Source of the DNA: Tetrahymena elliotti 4EA
Taxonomy: Eukaryota; Ciliophora; Oligohymenophorea; Hymenostomatida; Tetrahymenidae
Assembly: GCA_000231825.2 (NCBI GenBank)
Contig: JH720357.1
Span: forward strand, 348,767 to 412,766
Length of the DNA stretch: 64,000 nucleotides
Reading direction: 5' to 3'
In this document: positions 39,665 through 51,757 of the stretch, piece by piece
Layout of the letters: the number at the start of each line of letters is the position of its first letter
Numbering within the stretch: position 1 is the stretch's first letter
Translations under genes and position numbers: made by a program
The notes under the pieces: model-generated
The model's input: only the letters and a program-made list of their open reading frames with translations
What the model was told of the DNA's origin: nothing
The model's database searches: none

Positions 39665-41555
39665 ATGGTAGATTTTATAAAGAGAAAGCTGATGGCTGTA
39701 ACAGGCAATTATATAACTATCAACTTAGATGATAATAAAAAAATATAAATAGAATATAATGAATATTAAACAATTTAAAATTTAATTGTTTAGAATGTCA
39801 AAGAAATTGCAAATGACTAACAAGATTAAAGGGATAAGACAGATTTAACTAAAAAGTTTTGTGTACTTGTAAGCATAAAGGATAAAAGAGGTGTTATTTT
39901 TAAGAGAGTAGCACACAAATTTGAACTAATTAGAGATCTAAAAGAGTTTGATAATGTTGATAGTGTTGAATTCGATATTAGAAGGTATCATAATTTTTAT
40001 GAAGATGAGAGGAAGGAGATGGCAGTTATAGTTTCTTAAAAACTTGAATCAAATGGTAAAATATTTTGATATTTAAAATTGATTTTTTTAACTTTGAATT
40101 CTATAAATTATAAAAGATAAATTTTTAATGAAGGGGTAATTAGAGAAAAGGAGTAATAAAGATGGAAAGTTTAAAAAAAAGCAAGTTACTCTTTATAAAA
40201 ATCATATTTAATATTAGAATGGGAATAAAGCAAAAACATTGCCTTTTTATGATATTAGAGTGGTGGCATCTTCAACTGATCAATAAATGAAAAACACCTT
40301 TTATTTAATTACAAAACAAAGGGGAGAAAGTCACTTTTTTAAAGCTGAGTCTTTTATCAATATGAATAAATGGTAAATAAACGCACACAAAAATATTAAT
40401 TAAGGTAGTTAAATAATCCGTTTTTAAATTTCTTTAATAATTAGGATAGGTAGCTTGTAGCAGAATTTAAATTATTACAGAGATATGAAATTGACAACTC
40501 ATTATGATGATTAAATAGAAAAGGATAATAGAGAAGTTACTTTGAAGATATAAAGCCATACAAACTAATTGCTTTATCATCTAGAAGAAATTGTTAAAAA
40601 AGCTCACATGGTGAGAAGCATATACAAATTTATTGAAAAGAATTTAGCAGCACTTAATAAGTTGGATAAAGATCTATTATTTTAAGTTATATCAATTAAC
40701 CATGATCCATAAAATTTAGAATAGAATTTACAGTATTTGCATAAATATTTGGCTGATTAAAGTGAAAATTCATTCATTGATTTTTTAAAGCAATAAAAAA
40801 TGGATTACCTCTTTAGTAATTTATAAGAGAAAATAATCAAGGAATCAAATTCAATTGAAAACGATATAAATAATGAATCAATTGATAGATTAAATAGATC
40901 AGTCAATTTAGATATTTCTAGATATATCAGAGGAGGAGCAAGAATGCTAAGCAGCTACCAATCTTAAGCATCCTTTAGAACCAAAACATTAGAATAAAGG
41001 TTGAAAATGATCTCAAAACCTATTGAAAGACTTAACTTCATATTTATTTGTTATATGAGCAATCAATACAGAAATACTTTTAAATTCTTTGAAGTCATCT
41101 CCAAAATCTTGTGTAATTATCGTACAGAAAATTTCCATTATAAACCTGAGCTCACTGTATTCTAATTTCACCTTGACCAATAAGAAAGAATGATCCCAAT
41201 ATACAAAGACTATCAATTGTAAATGGAAAAATCTCAGGCTTTTAAATTAGAAGAAAAAGATATCAAGCAGTAAATTAATTCAATATTTTTTTTTTTTCAT
41301 ATCCACTTTTTTTAATCAAATAAACTCTTTATCAACTAATTTAAATTGGCTAAATAAACTTTCGAATTGATGATTAATAAAAGAAAATTTTAAATAACCA
41401 GAAGTTTTTATCAATAAATTTTGTTGGTTATCCTCACCAAAAACAAAGGATTACCAGCCATTCAAAAAATTATTTTAATAATAGGTTTTAAATAAAAGTC
41501 TAACATGAAAAATAATTATTTTAATAATAGGTTTTAAACAAAAAATCTAATATGA
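39665..41555 (+). CDS. PH-like / helical protein of unknown function
   Basis: Three exons: 39665-40055, 40144-40404 and 40450 onward. Start ATG 39665 (MVDFIKRKLMAVTGNYITIN). Exon 2 reads VTLYKNHIQYQNG, PFYDIRVVASSTDQQMKNTF and SHFFKAESFINMNKWQINAH, consistent with a PH-type fold ending in its Trp-containing helix. The remainder is strongly helical and charged (EEIVKKAHMVRSIYKF, LQYLHKYLADQSENSFIDFL, YIRGGARMLSSYQSQ, ERLNFIFICYMSNQY), resembling cytoskeletal or signalling scaffolds without a named family. The frame stays open to TGA 41553, but after about 41280 it becomes low-complexity and enters a tandem repeat, so the true end may lie earlier through an unrecognised splice. No membrane segment or enzyme motif seen. 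Confidence 0.7.
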
Positions 41556-41570
41556 AAAATAATTATTATT
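41468..41570. repeat. 46-bp tandem repeat, about 2.2 copies
   Basis: The segment starting AATTATTTTAATAATAGG at 41468 recurs at 41514 and begins a third time at 41561. It overlaps the last codons of the open frame above. Confidence 0.8.
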
Positions 41571-42713
41571 TTATTTAGAAAATTATTTAGGTTTAATTTT
41601 AACTTTATAAAATAGGTGGTTTTGAATGATTTAGTTACTAATAATGTGTAGAAATAAATATTGTCAAATTAATTTTGAATTAAAGCCACATTTGCCAATA
41701 GTTTAATAAAATTAACAATCCTAACAAATTAAGATAAAAATATGAACAAAAATGTAAACAGAAATTATCAAAATAGAAATGAATAATATACAATAAATGA
41801 ATTAATTCATCAGAAAAATAAAATAAATAGTAAGTAACAAATATAATTGAATATTAACACGTTTCACTTTTTAATCTTTGTAAATAAATCTACTATTTAC
41901 TTTATTATTTGTATTTTATTACTTAATTAATTATTTATTTATTTTATTTCTAAGTTAATTCATTCAAAACATTTTAATTTTGGTAATTTATATTTCTTTT
42001 TTTCAGTGTGAAAGTATGTAAGAGTAGAAAAATAAAAAATAAAATCTCAAACTTAATTTTATAATGATTGATTTCAAAAAAAAAAAATTTTATATTTAAT
42101 ATAATTACAATATGAATTAAAATGAATAATTAATTGTTACTAAAACACTTTAGGAATTTTTTTTCCAAAATATTTGTAATAGACAAAACACATTAATTTT
42201 TGAATGAGATAATGAACACAGTATTCGTGAATTTGGGTGTTTTATTTTTTTTGTTTACCAATTTTTTTAATTTTAATTCAAAAAGTATTTTTGTTTTAGA
42301 TAGATAATGTATTTGTCTTCCATATTTATTTATTAAATCAAGTAAGAAGAATGTTTCAAAATCAACTGAAAATTAAGAAAAAAATAATGAAAATAATAAA
42401 GGAATAATAAAAGTAAATGAATAAATGACGAGATATAAAATAGATAGTTATAAATATAATGGAATATTAACATGTTTTATTTTTAATCTTTTGTAAATAA
42501 ATCTACTAATTTACTTATTTACTTAATTATTTGTTTGTTTTTTAATTAGTTAATTAATTATTTATTTATTAATTAGTTTTTAAATTCTTAAAAACATAAT
42601 TTAAAATTTTGTTTCAATCATTAAAAGTTATTTGAGTTAAGAGAGTTTTTATATTCATTAAATTCACTTTTGCTATTTATTTATATTTAATTATTTCTTC
42701 ATATAGTCAAGAC
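41556..42713. other. Intergenic between convergent genes; short duplication
   Basis: Two related ~65-base segments, 41838-41903 and 42452-42516, share GAATATTAACA, TTTTTAATCTTT and GTAAATAAATCTACTA. Otherwise AT-rich with no gene seen. Confidence 0.55.
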
Positions 42714-44146
42714 TCACTTTTTACCTTTATATACTCCACCGTGAGTAGTGGCTCTTTATTCTTCTTTTTGTAAAAGATTACCTATTTCATATTCATAATT
42801 TTATCAGATAAATTTATTAATATATTTATTTTACTTCTTTTTCTGTAGTCACAATAGTAATTCAGCTCTCCGAATTTTGTTTCTCTTTCACTAGCTTTAA
42901 CTTCAGTTGGTTTTGAGGTTACTTAGATTTTATTATTTTCAGCATACCCTCCAGATAATAAATCTCTGCAATTGGCTCCAGTATGAGCATATGGTACTCT
43001 TTAAGCTGAAGGTGATTACATTGTTCCATAATTTGAATAGGGTTCATTATCATTATTGCTTTAAAATAAAAATAATTTTAATAAAAAACTTAATATCTAA
43101 TTAAATTACAAAAATATCTATGATGTTGCATTTGTGTCCTTTTAAACATATTAACAATCAGAAGGAAGAAGGAACTTGCTGTTTTGCATTCTTTAATATT
43201 CATTTGATACTTTTTAATCCTAGTAATTTAATTAAAAATAGTTAAAACACATAATAAACAAACCAATTAAATGTATAGTGAATGAACCAATTTATTTATT
43301 AATTGATTCATTTAAAATGAATATGAATGAATAATCTAACAAACTAATTCTAAATAAAATTTGATTTAAGCTGTTAATAATATTGAATATTTTTTCTAAT
43401 TAAATTTGTATTGATATTATTAATGAAATCTAGTATTTTAAATAAGAAATTAATTTATATTTTACGCCAGCTGTATTTCTGGGCTTTGTTTAAATGTTGC
43501 TAGTTCCATCACCTTAGATAATTGGATTTCTATTTCTCACGTATTCAGAATAAGGCTAGCTTGTTTTTAATTCACGCTTTTAGAAGTGCTCATAACTTAC
43601 AGAAGGCTTTACATCAATACGTCTGTTATTTTTTAATTGGCAATGCTTTAAATTTTCTGGTTAAACGCTAATTAATAAAATACTTTGATGATGGCTTGAA
43701 ATCTCTTTCAGGAGATGTATAAAAGTTATTAATCATTTGATTTGCTGCATTAAAATTATCTATGTCAGAATATTCGTTTCTTCTAATTGCTGGTTTGAAA
43801 ACATCATCAGTCTTTCCTTGATGAGTAATGGGGTTTCCAGAGTGGTAATTTGGGTTATTCTACTTTAAGTCTCTATATTGCTTAATATTATTTGACAAGT
43901 ATTAACTATGCACAGTATTCTAGAAGCCAGAATCAGGGGGTCTCATATATTCTACCTTCAAATCATTTTCTTTTCCCTTTCCATAAAGCTTTTCATTGTA
44001 GTTTTTTGCAAAATAGAGTTCTTCATTATCGTTCTTGAACTGCTTTTAATCATTATAAATCGATATATTTCTATTTTTATTCACAAAAACATTAAAATTT
44101 AAAATCGCCTTAAGGAATTTTACCTATAGTTGCTAAATTAAGACAT
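42714..44146 (-). CDS. Tyr/Asn/Pro-rich protein, probable cytoskeletal role
   Basis: Exons 44124-44146, 43684-44070, 43466-43667, 43110-43219, 42835-43058 and 42714-42781 sum to 1,014 nt, giving 337 residues from MSQFSNYRNISIYND to GGVYKGKK. The composition is soluble and rich in Tyr, Asn, Ser, Pro and Lys, with repeated ExYxxxRN-like phrases (KVEYMRPPDSGFQN, AIRRNEYSDIDNF, QPYSEYVRNRNPIIQGD). This style is common in axonemal microtubule-inner and microtubule-associated proteins, but I cannot name a family; the role is inference. No transmembrane segment, coiled coil or catalytic motif. Oddity: exons 2 and 3 are separated by only 16 nt (43668-43683, GT...AG), which must be removed to keep frame. 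Confidence 0.75.
43668..43683 (-). other. 16-nt GT...AG segment: putative micro-intron or frameshift
   Basis: Read on the minus strand the segment is GTATTTTATTAATTAG. Without removing it, the frame shifts and meets TGA 23 codons beyond the segment's first base. With it removed, the frame continues and the whole coding length becomes divisible by three. All other introns resolved in this window are 50 nt or longer. Confidence 0.55.
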
Positions 44147-45862
44147 CTCTTAAGCAATCTGTTATCTATCCTTTATACTTACTTTTTTTAATTTACTATA
44201 ATAGATATTATTATTTAATTTTCTTAATTAATTATTTTTTCAAAGTTTACTAACGTTTGAATGCATCTTCTTTCAATCAATCAATCTAACAAATATTTTT
44301 GAATGAATCGATTTTTATTTATTTATTTCTTGTTAGCTTATTTATGAAGAAATGTATGCACTCATCATGAATTAATTGAGAAATCACATAGAAAACATAA
44401 TAATTTGAAATTCTTTTTATTTACTTGCAAATAATTTCCCAAATTTAAAAATAAAAAATTGAAAAAAAATAAAAAGGATTCAATTTTTTTTCATAAAAGA
44501 TAAAAATTAAAAAATCAAAAAATCAAATCAAATTTCTCCGAAAAGGAAAACAGAAAATAAAAATCTTATGGAAAAATTTGGAAGATATAAATTATATTAT
44601 GGGAGCAAACCATCATTAAAAGTTTTTGAGATTTCAGTTTTTAAAAATCGAAGGACGATGTATAGCCATAATTGTATCATAATATTCTATAAATGTATTT
44701 CAAATCTAATGACACCTAGATTTAATCATAAACCATTTTTAGATCAGATACAAATTATGGAGTGATGAAAAATAGTTTTGATTTTAGATTATTTTTCCAA
44801 CTATTTTGTCATCACAGAGGAAAATTCCGATGGACCCATAATATCTTAGATATCTTCTCAAAAACCATGACTTATCCCCAAATATATAATTAGTATTTTT
44901 TTATTAGGTAGAAAAGCTCAATAAAAGACACAGAAAAAAAGAAAATCAATCAATCGCTCGTGCAGGACATCAATTACTCCTAAATTTAAATACAAATTAA
45001 AAAATAAATACAAATAAAATTTGAAAATAAAAAAAATAAAAATTAATTAAAAAATAAATAAATAATCAGATAAATAAAAATAAAATAAATAAATAACAAA
45101 AAAACAAACAACAAAAATTCAAATAAAAATAAAAACATAATCCCAAATAAACTTAATAATAAAGTGCATATACTTACTTTTTTAATTTACTTGTTTTACT
45201 TTTAATTTGAAATTGTAAATAGTAATAAAACAAATCTATTGATTAATATAAAATATTTTAGATTTTAAGAATGATAATGAAATCTGTTTAATATTGATAA
45301 CAATATTTTCATAAATGAGCATGCTTTTTAGATTAAACTTTTTAAAAACTAATGAATGATAAATGAAGAACCAAAATTCAAAAAGTTTGAAAAATATGTG
45401 TTCATTACTCATTCTATTTATTCATATATTTCTAATTCCAATAAAATTCAAAAAACTTGAAATTATTCTTATTATTTTTTGAATATTCTTTTTTTTGAAG
45501 AAAAATTGATAAGTATTTCTAGCGATTTCTATATCAATAAAAATATTCACATAACCAAAATATTATTTTTCATTAGCTTTTGACTTCACTAAAATTTAAA
45601 ACATTTTCTTTAACAATATTTATTTTTTTTATGGATGTTAATTATATTTATAGACAATTTATAAATATTATTAAAAATTTTATAATAATATTTTTTATGT
45701 TTTTTTTCCGAAATTAATGAATTATTTCTAAATATTTTTATGAATGAAAATTTATATTTAAAATTAAAAGATTCTTAACTAAATTATAAAATAAACAGCA
45801 CTTCTAAAAATTTTATTGATATTAAAATTAACAAATAATATTAAGTTCTTTAATTTCTTATC
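44147..45862. other. Intergenic with a MITE-like inverted repeat
   Basis: Contains the promoter of the minus gene starting at 44146 and an inverted-repeat element listed separately. The rest, from about 44900, is A- and T-rich simple sequence. Confidence 0.5.
44565..44885. repeat. Imperfect inverted-repeat element, possible MITE
   Basis: The left arm (about 44565-44605, CTTATGG ... GAAGATAT ... ATATTATGGG) pairs imperfectly with the right arm (about 44848-44885, CCCATAATATC ... ATATCTTCTC ... CCATGAC). A roughly 240-base centre lies between them. The 65-codon plus frame 44568-44765 inside it contains no TAA or TAG at all, unusual here, but resembles no family. No target-site duplication was found. 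Confidence 0.45.
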
Positions 45863-48058
45863 TCAAACTTAATCTTCCCTTGATTGATCATGGTAATTAG
45901 TATCATTATCATTTTAGTTGATCTCTTAATTTTCCAAATTAGACTGTTGTAAAGCTTTATTTTCTTGATTAGTTTCTTCATTTGATACAACCTGATTTTC
46001 ATTGGGGTTTTGATTGTTTTAAGCTGGTAATTCATTCTAATTATATATTTAGTTTTCTTCTTGCTAATTTAAATTATCTTAATTTAGTAACTATTCTTAA
46101 TCATTTCTTGAAGCATTTGAGTTGCTATTATAATTTTCAAGCTCCTCTTGCTGCGATTAAGAAAATTATTATTACTATTATTAATGTTAAGATTGCGGTT
46201 CTTGCTGCGCTTCTTGACTAGGCAAATTAAAATTTTATGAATTAAAAATATTTCTTATAACATACTGGTAATTATTCAATCTACTCAACAAAGAGCCTCC
46301 TCTTCCTCCATCTAAAATACTCCTAAAGAAATTTGCTTGTCCTTAATTTTCTTCTTATACTTCTTCATCCTCATCGTCACTAAGATTTTAATAAGTGTTA
46401 TCTTCTTCTAAATCATATTCTGATTTCTTTTCTACATGAATAACCTACTGCTAAAAAGTAATTTAGTCATCAGCATTTTCATAATATTCTTATTCATCTT
46501 AGCCTTAGTATTATTCCTCAACAGCTATAAGGCTACCATAAGTTACATGCAGAAGTGTTCTTTTATTTATTAAAATAATAATTATCCTAAAAATAATTAT
46601 AAAATGTAAAATTCTTTACTGTTTTGATATTTCACCTTCTGCATTTTTTCTTATTACCATAAATTCTTAACTATAAGAATCTTTTATAATAGGTCCAACA
46701 AGAATCCCATTTGGAGCTAATTGGTGAATAAATTTGTTCACTGCCTTCAGAGTTGCTGCAGCTCCAAGATGAATAATATCAAAAGGAGCATAATCCTCTA
46801 ATCCTTCTCTTCCATCACCTTTAACTAATACTATTTTTCCTGATTAGAGCAAGTCTTTATGATTTTTCATAATATTCTTCTTTGAAATATTTAATACTCC
46901 CTATAAATGATCTAAGCCATAACAAACTGCACTTTCGTCTTTCATAAGTTTTGCGAGTGCTGTAGTCATCCACCCACTACCTATTCCAATATCTAAGCAT
47001 TTCATCGATTCTTGTGCATGTTCTTTTAATATTTCCAGTGTATATGCATGCATATGCGGTGCGCTTAGTGTTGTATTAAATCCTATTTGTTAGGCTCTAT
47101 CTTCATATCTATTTATTTGTTAGAATAATCCAAAAATAATAATTAATTTTTTTAAAAAACGATGAAGAATTAAACAAGAAGTAATTTTAAAAAAAAAACT
47201 TTTAGAATCTAATCTCATTAATATTTCTAATTGATTTTCTTTACTATTGTATAATAATAATATAATTTACGGGTTTGAGGTGAAATCACTTCTTTCTACT
47301 TGGAGCATGATTGATTCTACAATATCTGATTTCAGATAATTATTTGATCTCAGCTTTTAAATAAGTCTTAAATAATTGATGTTTTAAATGCATTTTAAAG
47401 ACTTTAAAAGCTGTGACTAATCCTCATCAATAAATTCATGTAAATTAGAAATGTTCTTATTGATTTGCTAGATGTATTCAGATAAAATGTTAGCTTTATT
47501 GTTTTAAGTAGAGTCAAAATCCCCACTTACATTCCTTTTATTTTCAATAAGTTTACTAATTATTTCAATATGCAGATCATTAACATTGCTTTCAAGTAAT
47601 TCTTGATTGAAATGCTCTTCATCTTTAGATTTCTAAGAATCGTAATTATTTCTAATGTCCTCTATTTCAGGTATTATGCAATCACCTTCTAATTGATCTA
47701 TTTTGGTATCTATTTCTCCACACCTTTCTTCAATCAAAGCATCTATTTTCTCCAAATACTCAATCATATTCTCTTTAATAGCTTTGAAATTTTCTCTTAG
47801 ATTCTGAGTATTTTTTCTCATCTGTCTCACTTTTATAGAATTTTTCTCTCTCCCTTTTCTATACTTCTTAAGTAGATCCACCTCCTCCATGCTCAGCTTT
47901 CTAATACGTTTGCTTGAGCTCTATACACTATCTCTTCTATTCTCACTGCTCATACTATTTTCTTCAAATCTGATACATGAATCCTCTGTTATCTAATCTG
48001 ATAACTTATGCTAATGCTAAGAATTTAACAAATTATTCTCCGAGTCTGCTTTATCCAT
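45863..48058 (-). CDS. PCMT1: Protein-L-isoaspartate O-methyltransferase with coiled-coil and Q-rich extensions
   Basis: Four exons (47271-48058, 46620-47108, 46266-46559, 45863-46217) sum to 1,926 nt, 641 residues, ATG 48058 to TGA 45863. Residues ~1-205 are a charged helical, probably coiled-coil extension (NLRENFKAIKENMIEYLEK, EEVDLLKKYRKGREK). The PIMT domain follows: LIQKLRSNNYLKSDIVESIM, DRAQQIGFNTTLSAPHMHAY, the SAM-binding loop CLDIGIGSGWMTTALA, and LAPNGILVGP. The last ~190 residues are acidic then Q/N-rich. PIMT methylates isoaspartyl residues formed by protein ageing, starting their repair. Typical PIMTs are about 225 residues, so this one is nearly three times longer; the extensions may direct localisation. 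The HMHAY motif and SAM loop are intact, so activity is likely. Confidence 0.92.
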
Positions 48059-51000
48059 TAATTTATTTTTTCAAGATTATTATTTATGATAACACCAATT
48101 CTAATTAATCTACAAAGAATTAAATTTAAAAATTATAATCATTCAAAAACTAATCAAGCAATCAATAAAGTAAAAAAAGTTCATTATTAATTTTCCGATC
48201 TAATATCATTCCTGATGGAATTAATTAAAAATTTCATCCAAAAAATTATTTATTTATTTTTCGTATAAAATACATTTTTTCAGCTAAAACAAAGAATTTA
48301 ATATAGGGTGGCAAACAAAGTTTACTGTTTTAAATAATTATGTAATATTTGTGTGTAGAATCTTTTTTTTTTTGTTTTTTCAATTTATGACAGATATATC
48401 CATATATTTTAATCATAGACATTTTTTAAATAAAGTATTTAGAAACTCAAACAGAAAGAGGGTCATGTTATTAAATCAATTTTATATAAAATCCGTGTTT
48501 TTTTTATTTATTTGTAGTATGTTATGAAATTAATATGTAATTTCTTGAAATAACAAATTGTGTGTGTTGTTAAAGATGTATTTTGAAGCCACAATTTATG
48601 ATAAAGCTGATTATTTGAATAATAAATTAAATTATTTTTAAAGTTTTCATTGATATGATAAAATGAAATAATATAAAAAAATCATAGATTTTATTAAGTT
48701 CTTTTAATATATAAATATATGATTTCAATAAGAAATAATACTAAATTTTATCCATTCTAAACTGGTTTCTATTCTTGATAATTTGAAAAAAATCATGACA
48801 TCAAAGAGATTAATTCTCTATCAAAATAATAAAGATTTAAACTATTTATGTCCCTAAATAAGTATTAAAAAAACAAATAAAACCTCTCAAACCAAAAATT
48901 TTAAAGCCAGATAAATATGTCTTTAATTCATGGCAAAGACTAATTCCCTAAAGTTATGAGCAAATTCATTAGATTTATACTCTTTAAATGCCATTATAAA
49001 TTAAAAAATTTCAGATATTTGACTTGACTTTTTTTGAATAGGTTCTTTTATTAAATCATAAAATAAAGATATTTTATTTTTTTTAAAAAAAATGTGATAT
49101 TTTTCTTTTAAAGCTTTCATAAATATGAAATTTTTACTTAAATTCATTGAAAAATAACCTCTAAAGCTTTTGTTTTTTTTTTAAACAAAAGGTATCTCTT
49201 TTTGCATAATAAGAGTGAGATAATTTAAAAAATGTTATTTGAATTTGATAATTTCTATAAAGATTACTTCAATAATTTTCAAAGATAATTTTATCATTTT
49301 CCTCTTCTCTATTTTCATTTAATTTAGAGAAAGAAAAGAGTGAAAACCATTTCCCTATTACTTATAAAAGCTGATATTAATAAAGATGCTTCAAAAACCT
49401 AATATTTCAGAAAATAAATATTTTTATTAAAAACTTTTAATTTTTTAATTATTATTCAGTAATGAAAATATGAATATCTGTAATTTTTTAATTTCTTTTA
49501 CAAAAAAAACAATTTTCCCAAATGATGAGTTTAAATGAAAGAAAGATATAATTTAAAACCACAATACTTAATTCTTTTTATAAACGCCCGCCCATTCCCT
49601 CATTACATAACTATATAGTTTTCAAAAAGCTTTTAATTTATTTATTCACAAGAAAAAAGATAGTTTCTATTTAATTAGATTTTGGGAATGTCTATAATAT
49701 TTAAGGAACTATTAAATAATATTTGTAAAAATTGAATTTTATTTCTTCTTAGTACTATTTATTTAGATAAAAAATAATTTGTATTGAATAAGAGTTATCA
49801 TTAAAGAAGTAAGTAAGTAAATCTTGCTGCTTTTATCTTAATTTTACTTATTTAAGCTTGAATTGTATTTTTAAAAATTGATCAGTACCTACAAACCGTT
49901 AAATCTAATTATTTAAGTTATGAAAGTTTTTCATTCATTAAAAAAATTAAAATTTTCATAGAAAATACTGAAAATTGATTTAGATATTTTATTTTAGATA
50001 AATAGTTATTCTCAATTCAAGAAAACAAAATACTTGAGATGAATTTTAATCTATTTCTTTTTCCTGTTCCTTTTCTATCTTATTTTCATTTAAAATCTTT
50101 TATTATGGTAGATTTTACAAATGTCATTCAATAAAAGGAAATACTGAGAAAGGGAGTTTAAATAGAGTAAATAGATATATTTTTATTAGATATGTAACCT
50201 CATAATTATTTATCTTATTCATTTATGATAAACTAATTAAAGCTTATTTAATTTACAGTCTAAAATTTAATAATTTTATCTTTTTCTTGATTCATTTGAT
50301 TAATACATCATGTTTTATAAAAGTATTGGAGATATTTATTTTATTTTTTTATCTTTTTTGATATTAATTATTTAGTAAAAAAAAAGCGATTTCTTCTATT
50401 TACACTCTTTGAATGACATTTCATAGAAATGTTAAGCTTGATAATCACCATAAAAATTAATAACAATAAGGTTATCAAGTGATAAATTAATTTCACTTTT
50501 TATTCTCTTCTTGTCCTAAATTAGATTATTAATATTTTTACAAAATATGTGCCAGCCATTAATTACTAAAAAATATTTATTAACTAGAACAGTTGTGAAC
50601 CTTAAAATTCTTCTCTGATGATAAATCTAATAAGATTAAATGATTAATAATTGCGAATTTATTTTTTTCTGAATAAATAGATAAATTTTTTAAAAACCAC
50701 AAAGTATTTTTCTTTAAATGATTTATTATTTTCTTACAGCTTGATTAGGTATCACTTATGTAAATAAGATTATTTTCATTTATCTGAATTTTTTCAAATT
50801 TATACAAGTAGGTATTAAATTTTCATCTTTACAACTATTCAAGCAAAAATTTTAAAAATTCTTTTAAGATTAAGCATCACCATACATACTACTTTATCAT
50901 CTTTACATCAAAGCTTATTAAATTTATTAGATTGTATGTATTGGATGAGTAAACATTTTTCTTTTATATTTCTAAAGTTAAATTCATCAAACATCATAGG

Positions 51001-51331
51001 ATAACATATATTACTTATGAATTTAATTTTTTAATTTTTGATAGTCATAAGTAAGATCAAAATTAAAACCAAAATTATACTGAAAAGATAAAATTAAGTA
51101 TCTTATTAAAGATATTAAAACTGTAAAGAGAACCCAAACAAATTTATAAAAATAATGAATTAAAAGATAGTTTTGAACACTATGAGTATTTTGGAAAAAT
51201 ATTATTCAGAAAATAGTTAATAATTTGTAATATAAAGTAAATATCAGACATAAAATTAAATATTAAAACATTAAATTCATACAGAGAAAGATGATTTTTG
51301 TTTTTACTTTTTGTTCTCTTACTTATTTCCT
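48059..51331. other. Long AT-rich intergenic region
   Basis: About 3.3 kb with TGA scattered in all frames. A small GC-rich spot lies near 49586-49600 (ACGCCCGCCCATTCCC). No gene or RNA could be supported. Confidence 0.5.
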
Positions 51332-51757
51332 TCATTCTTAATTAAAAGTAAGAATAATTATATTAATCTAATTAATCGTTTATATTAACCAAGCTTCTTT
51401 TAAATCATATGGATAAAAATGTATCTTGACTATTTCTACATCGATTACATTTTTAAAAATCATACCTGTTTCTTTTTCAGATCTTACAATTTCAACTATT
51501 CCTTCATATATTTTATCTAGCTTATCTTAAGTTATTAAATCCTACCCTACTGAAGGAAATTTTAATTTTAACTTTTCATTTAGTTTTTGAATTGAGAAAT
51601 TAGAACCTACTAGGATAGGCTTTTTATTACTTTTTAATTCGACTTGCATATAATAAGGTAAAATTTGATCTAAAAGTTATTTTTTTTGACAATAATTATT
51701 ATTATTGTTATTATTAATACTTTAAAATATTTTTCCATAACTATTTTAACTTTCCAT
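51332..51757 (-). CDS. Small conserved protein of unknown function, copy A
   Basis: A single exon, ATG 51757 to TGA 51332, 141 residues. The N-terminus is N/Q-rich (QSINNNNNNNYCQKKQ); the rest is conserved with the copy at 56888-57292: LLDQILPYYMQVELKSNKKP, LITQDKLDKIYEGIVEIV, ETGMIFKNVIDVEIVKIHF and YPYDLKEAW. The alternation of hydrophobic residues suggests a small alpha/beta fold. No membrane segment, Cys/His cluster or known motif is visible. The conservation in protein outside the low-complexity N-terminus indicates a real gene. I do not recognise the family. Confidence 0.8.
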
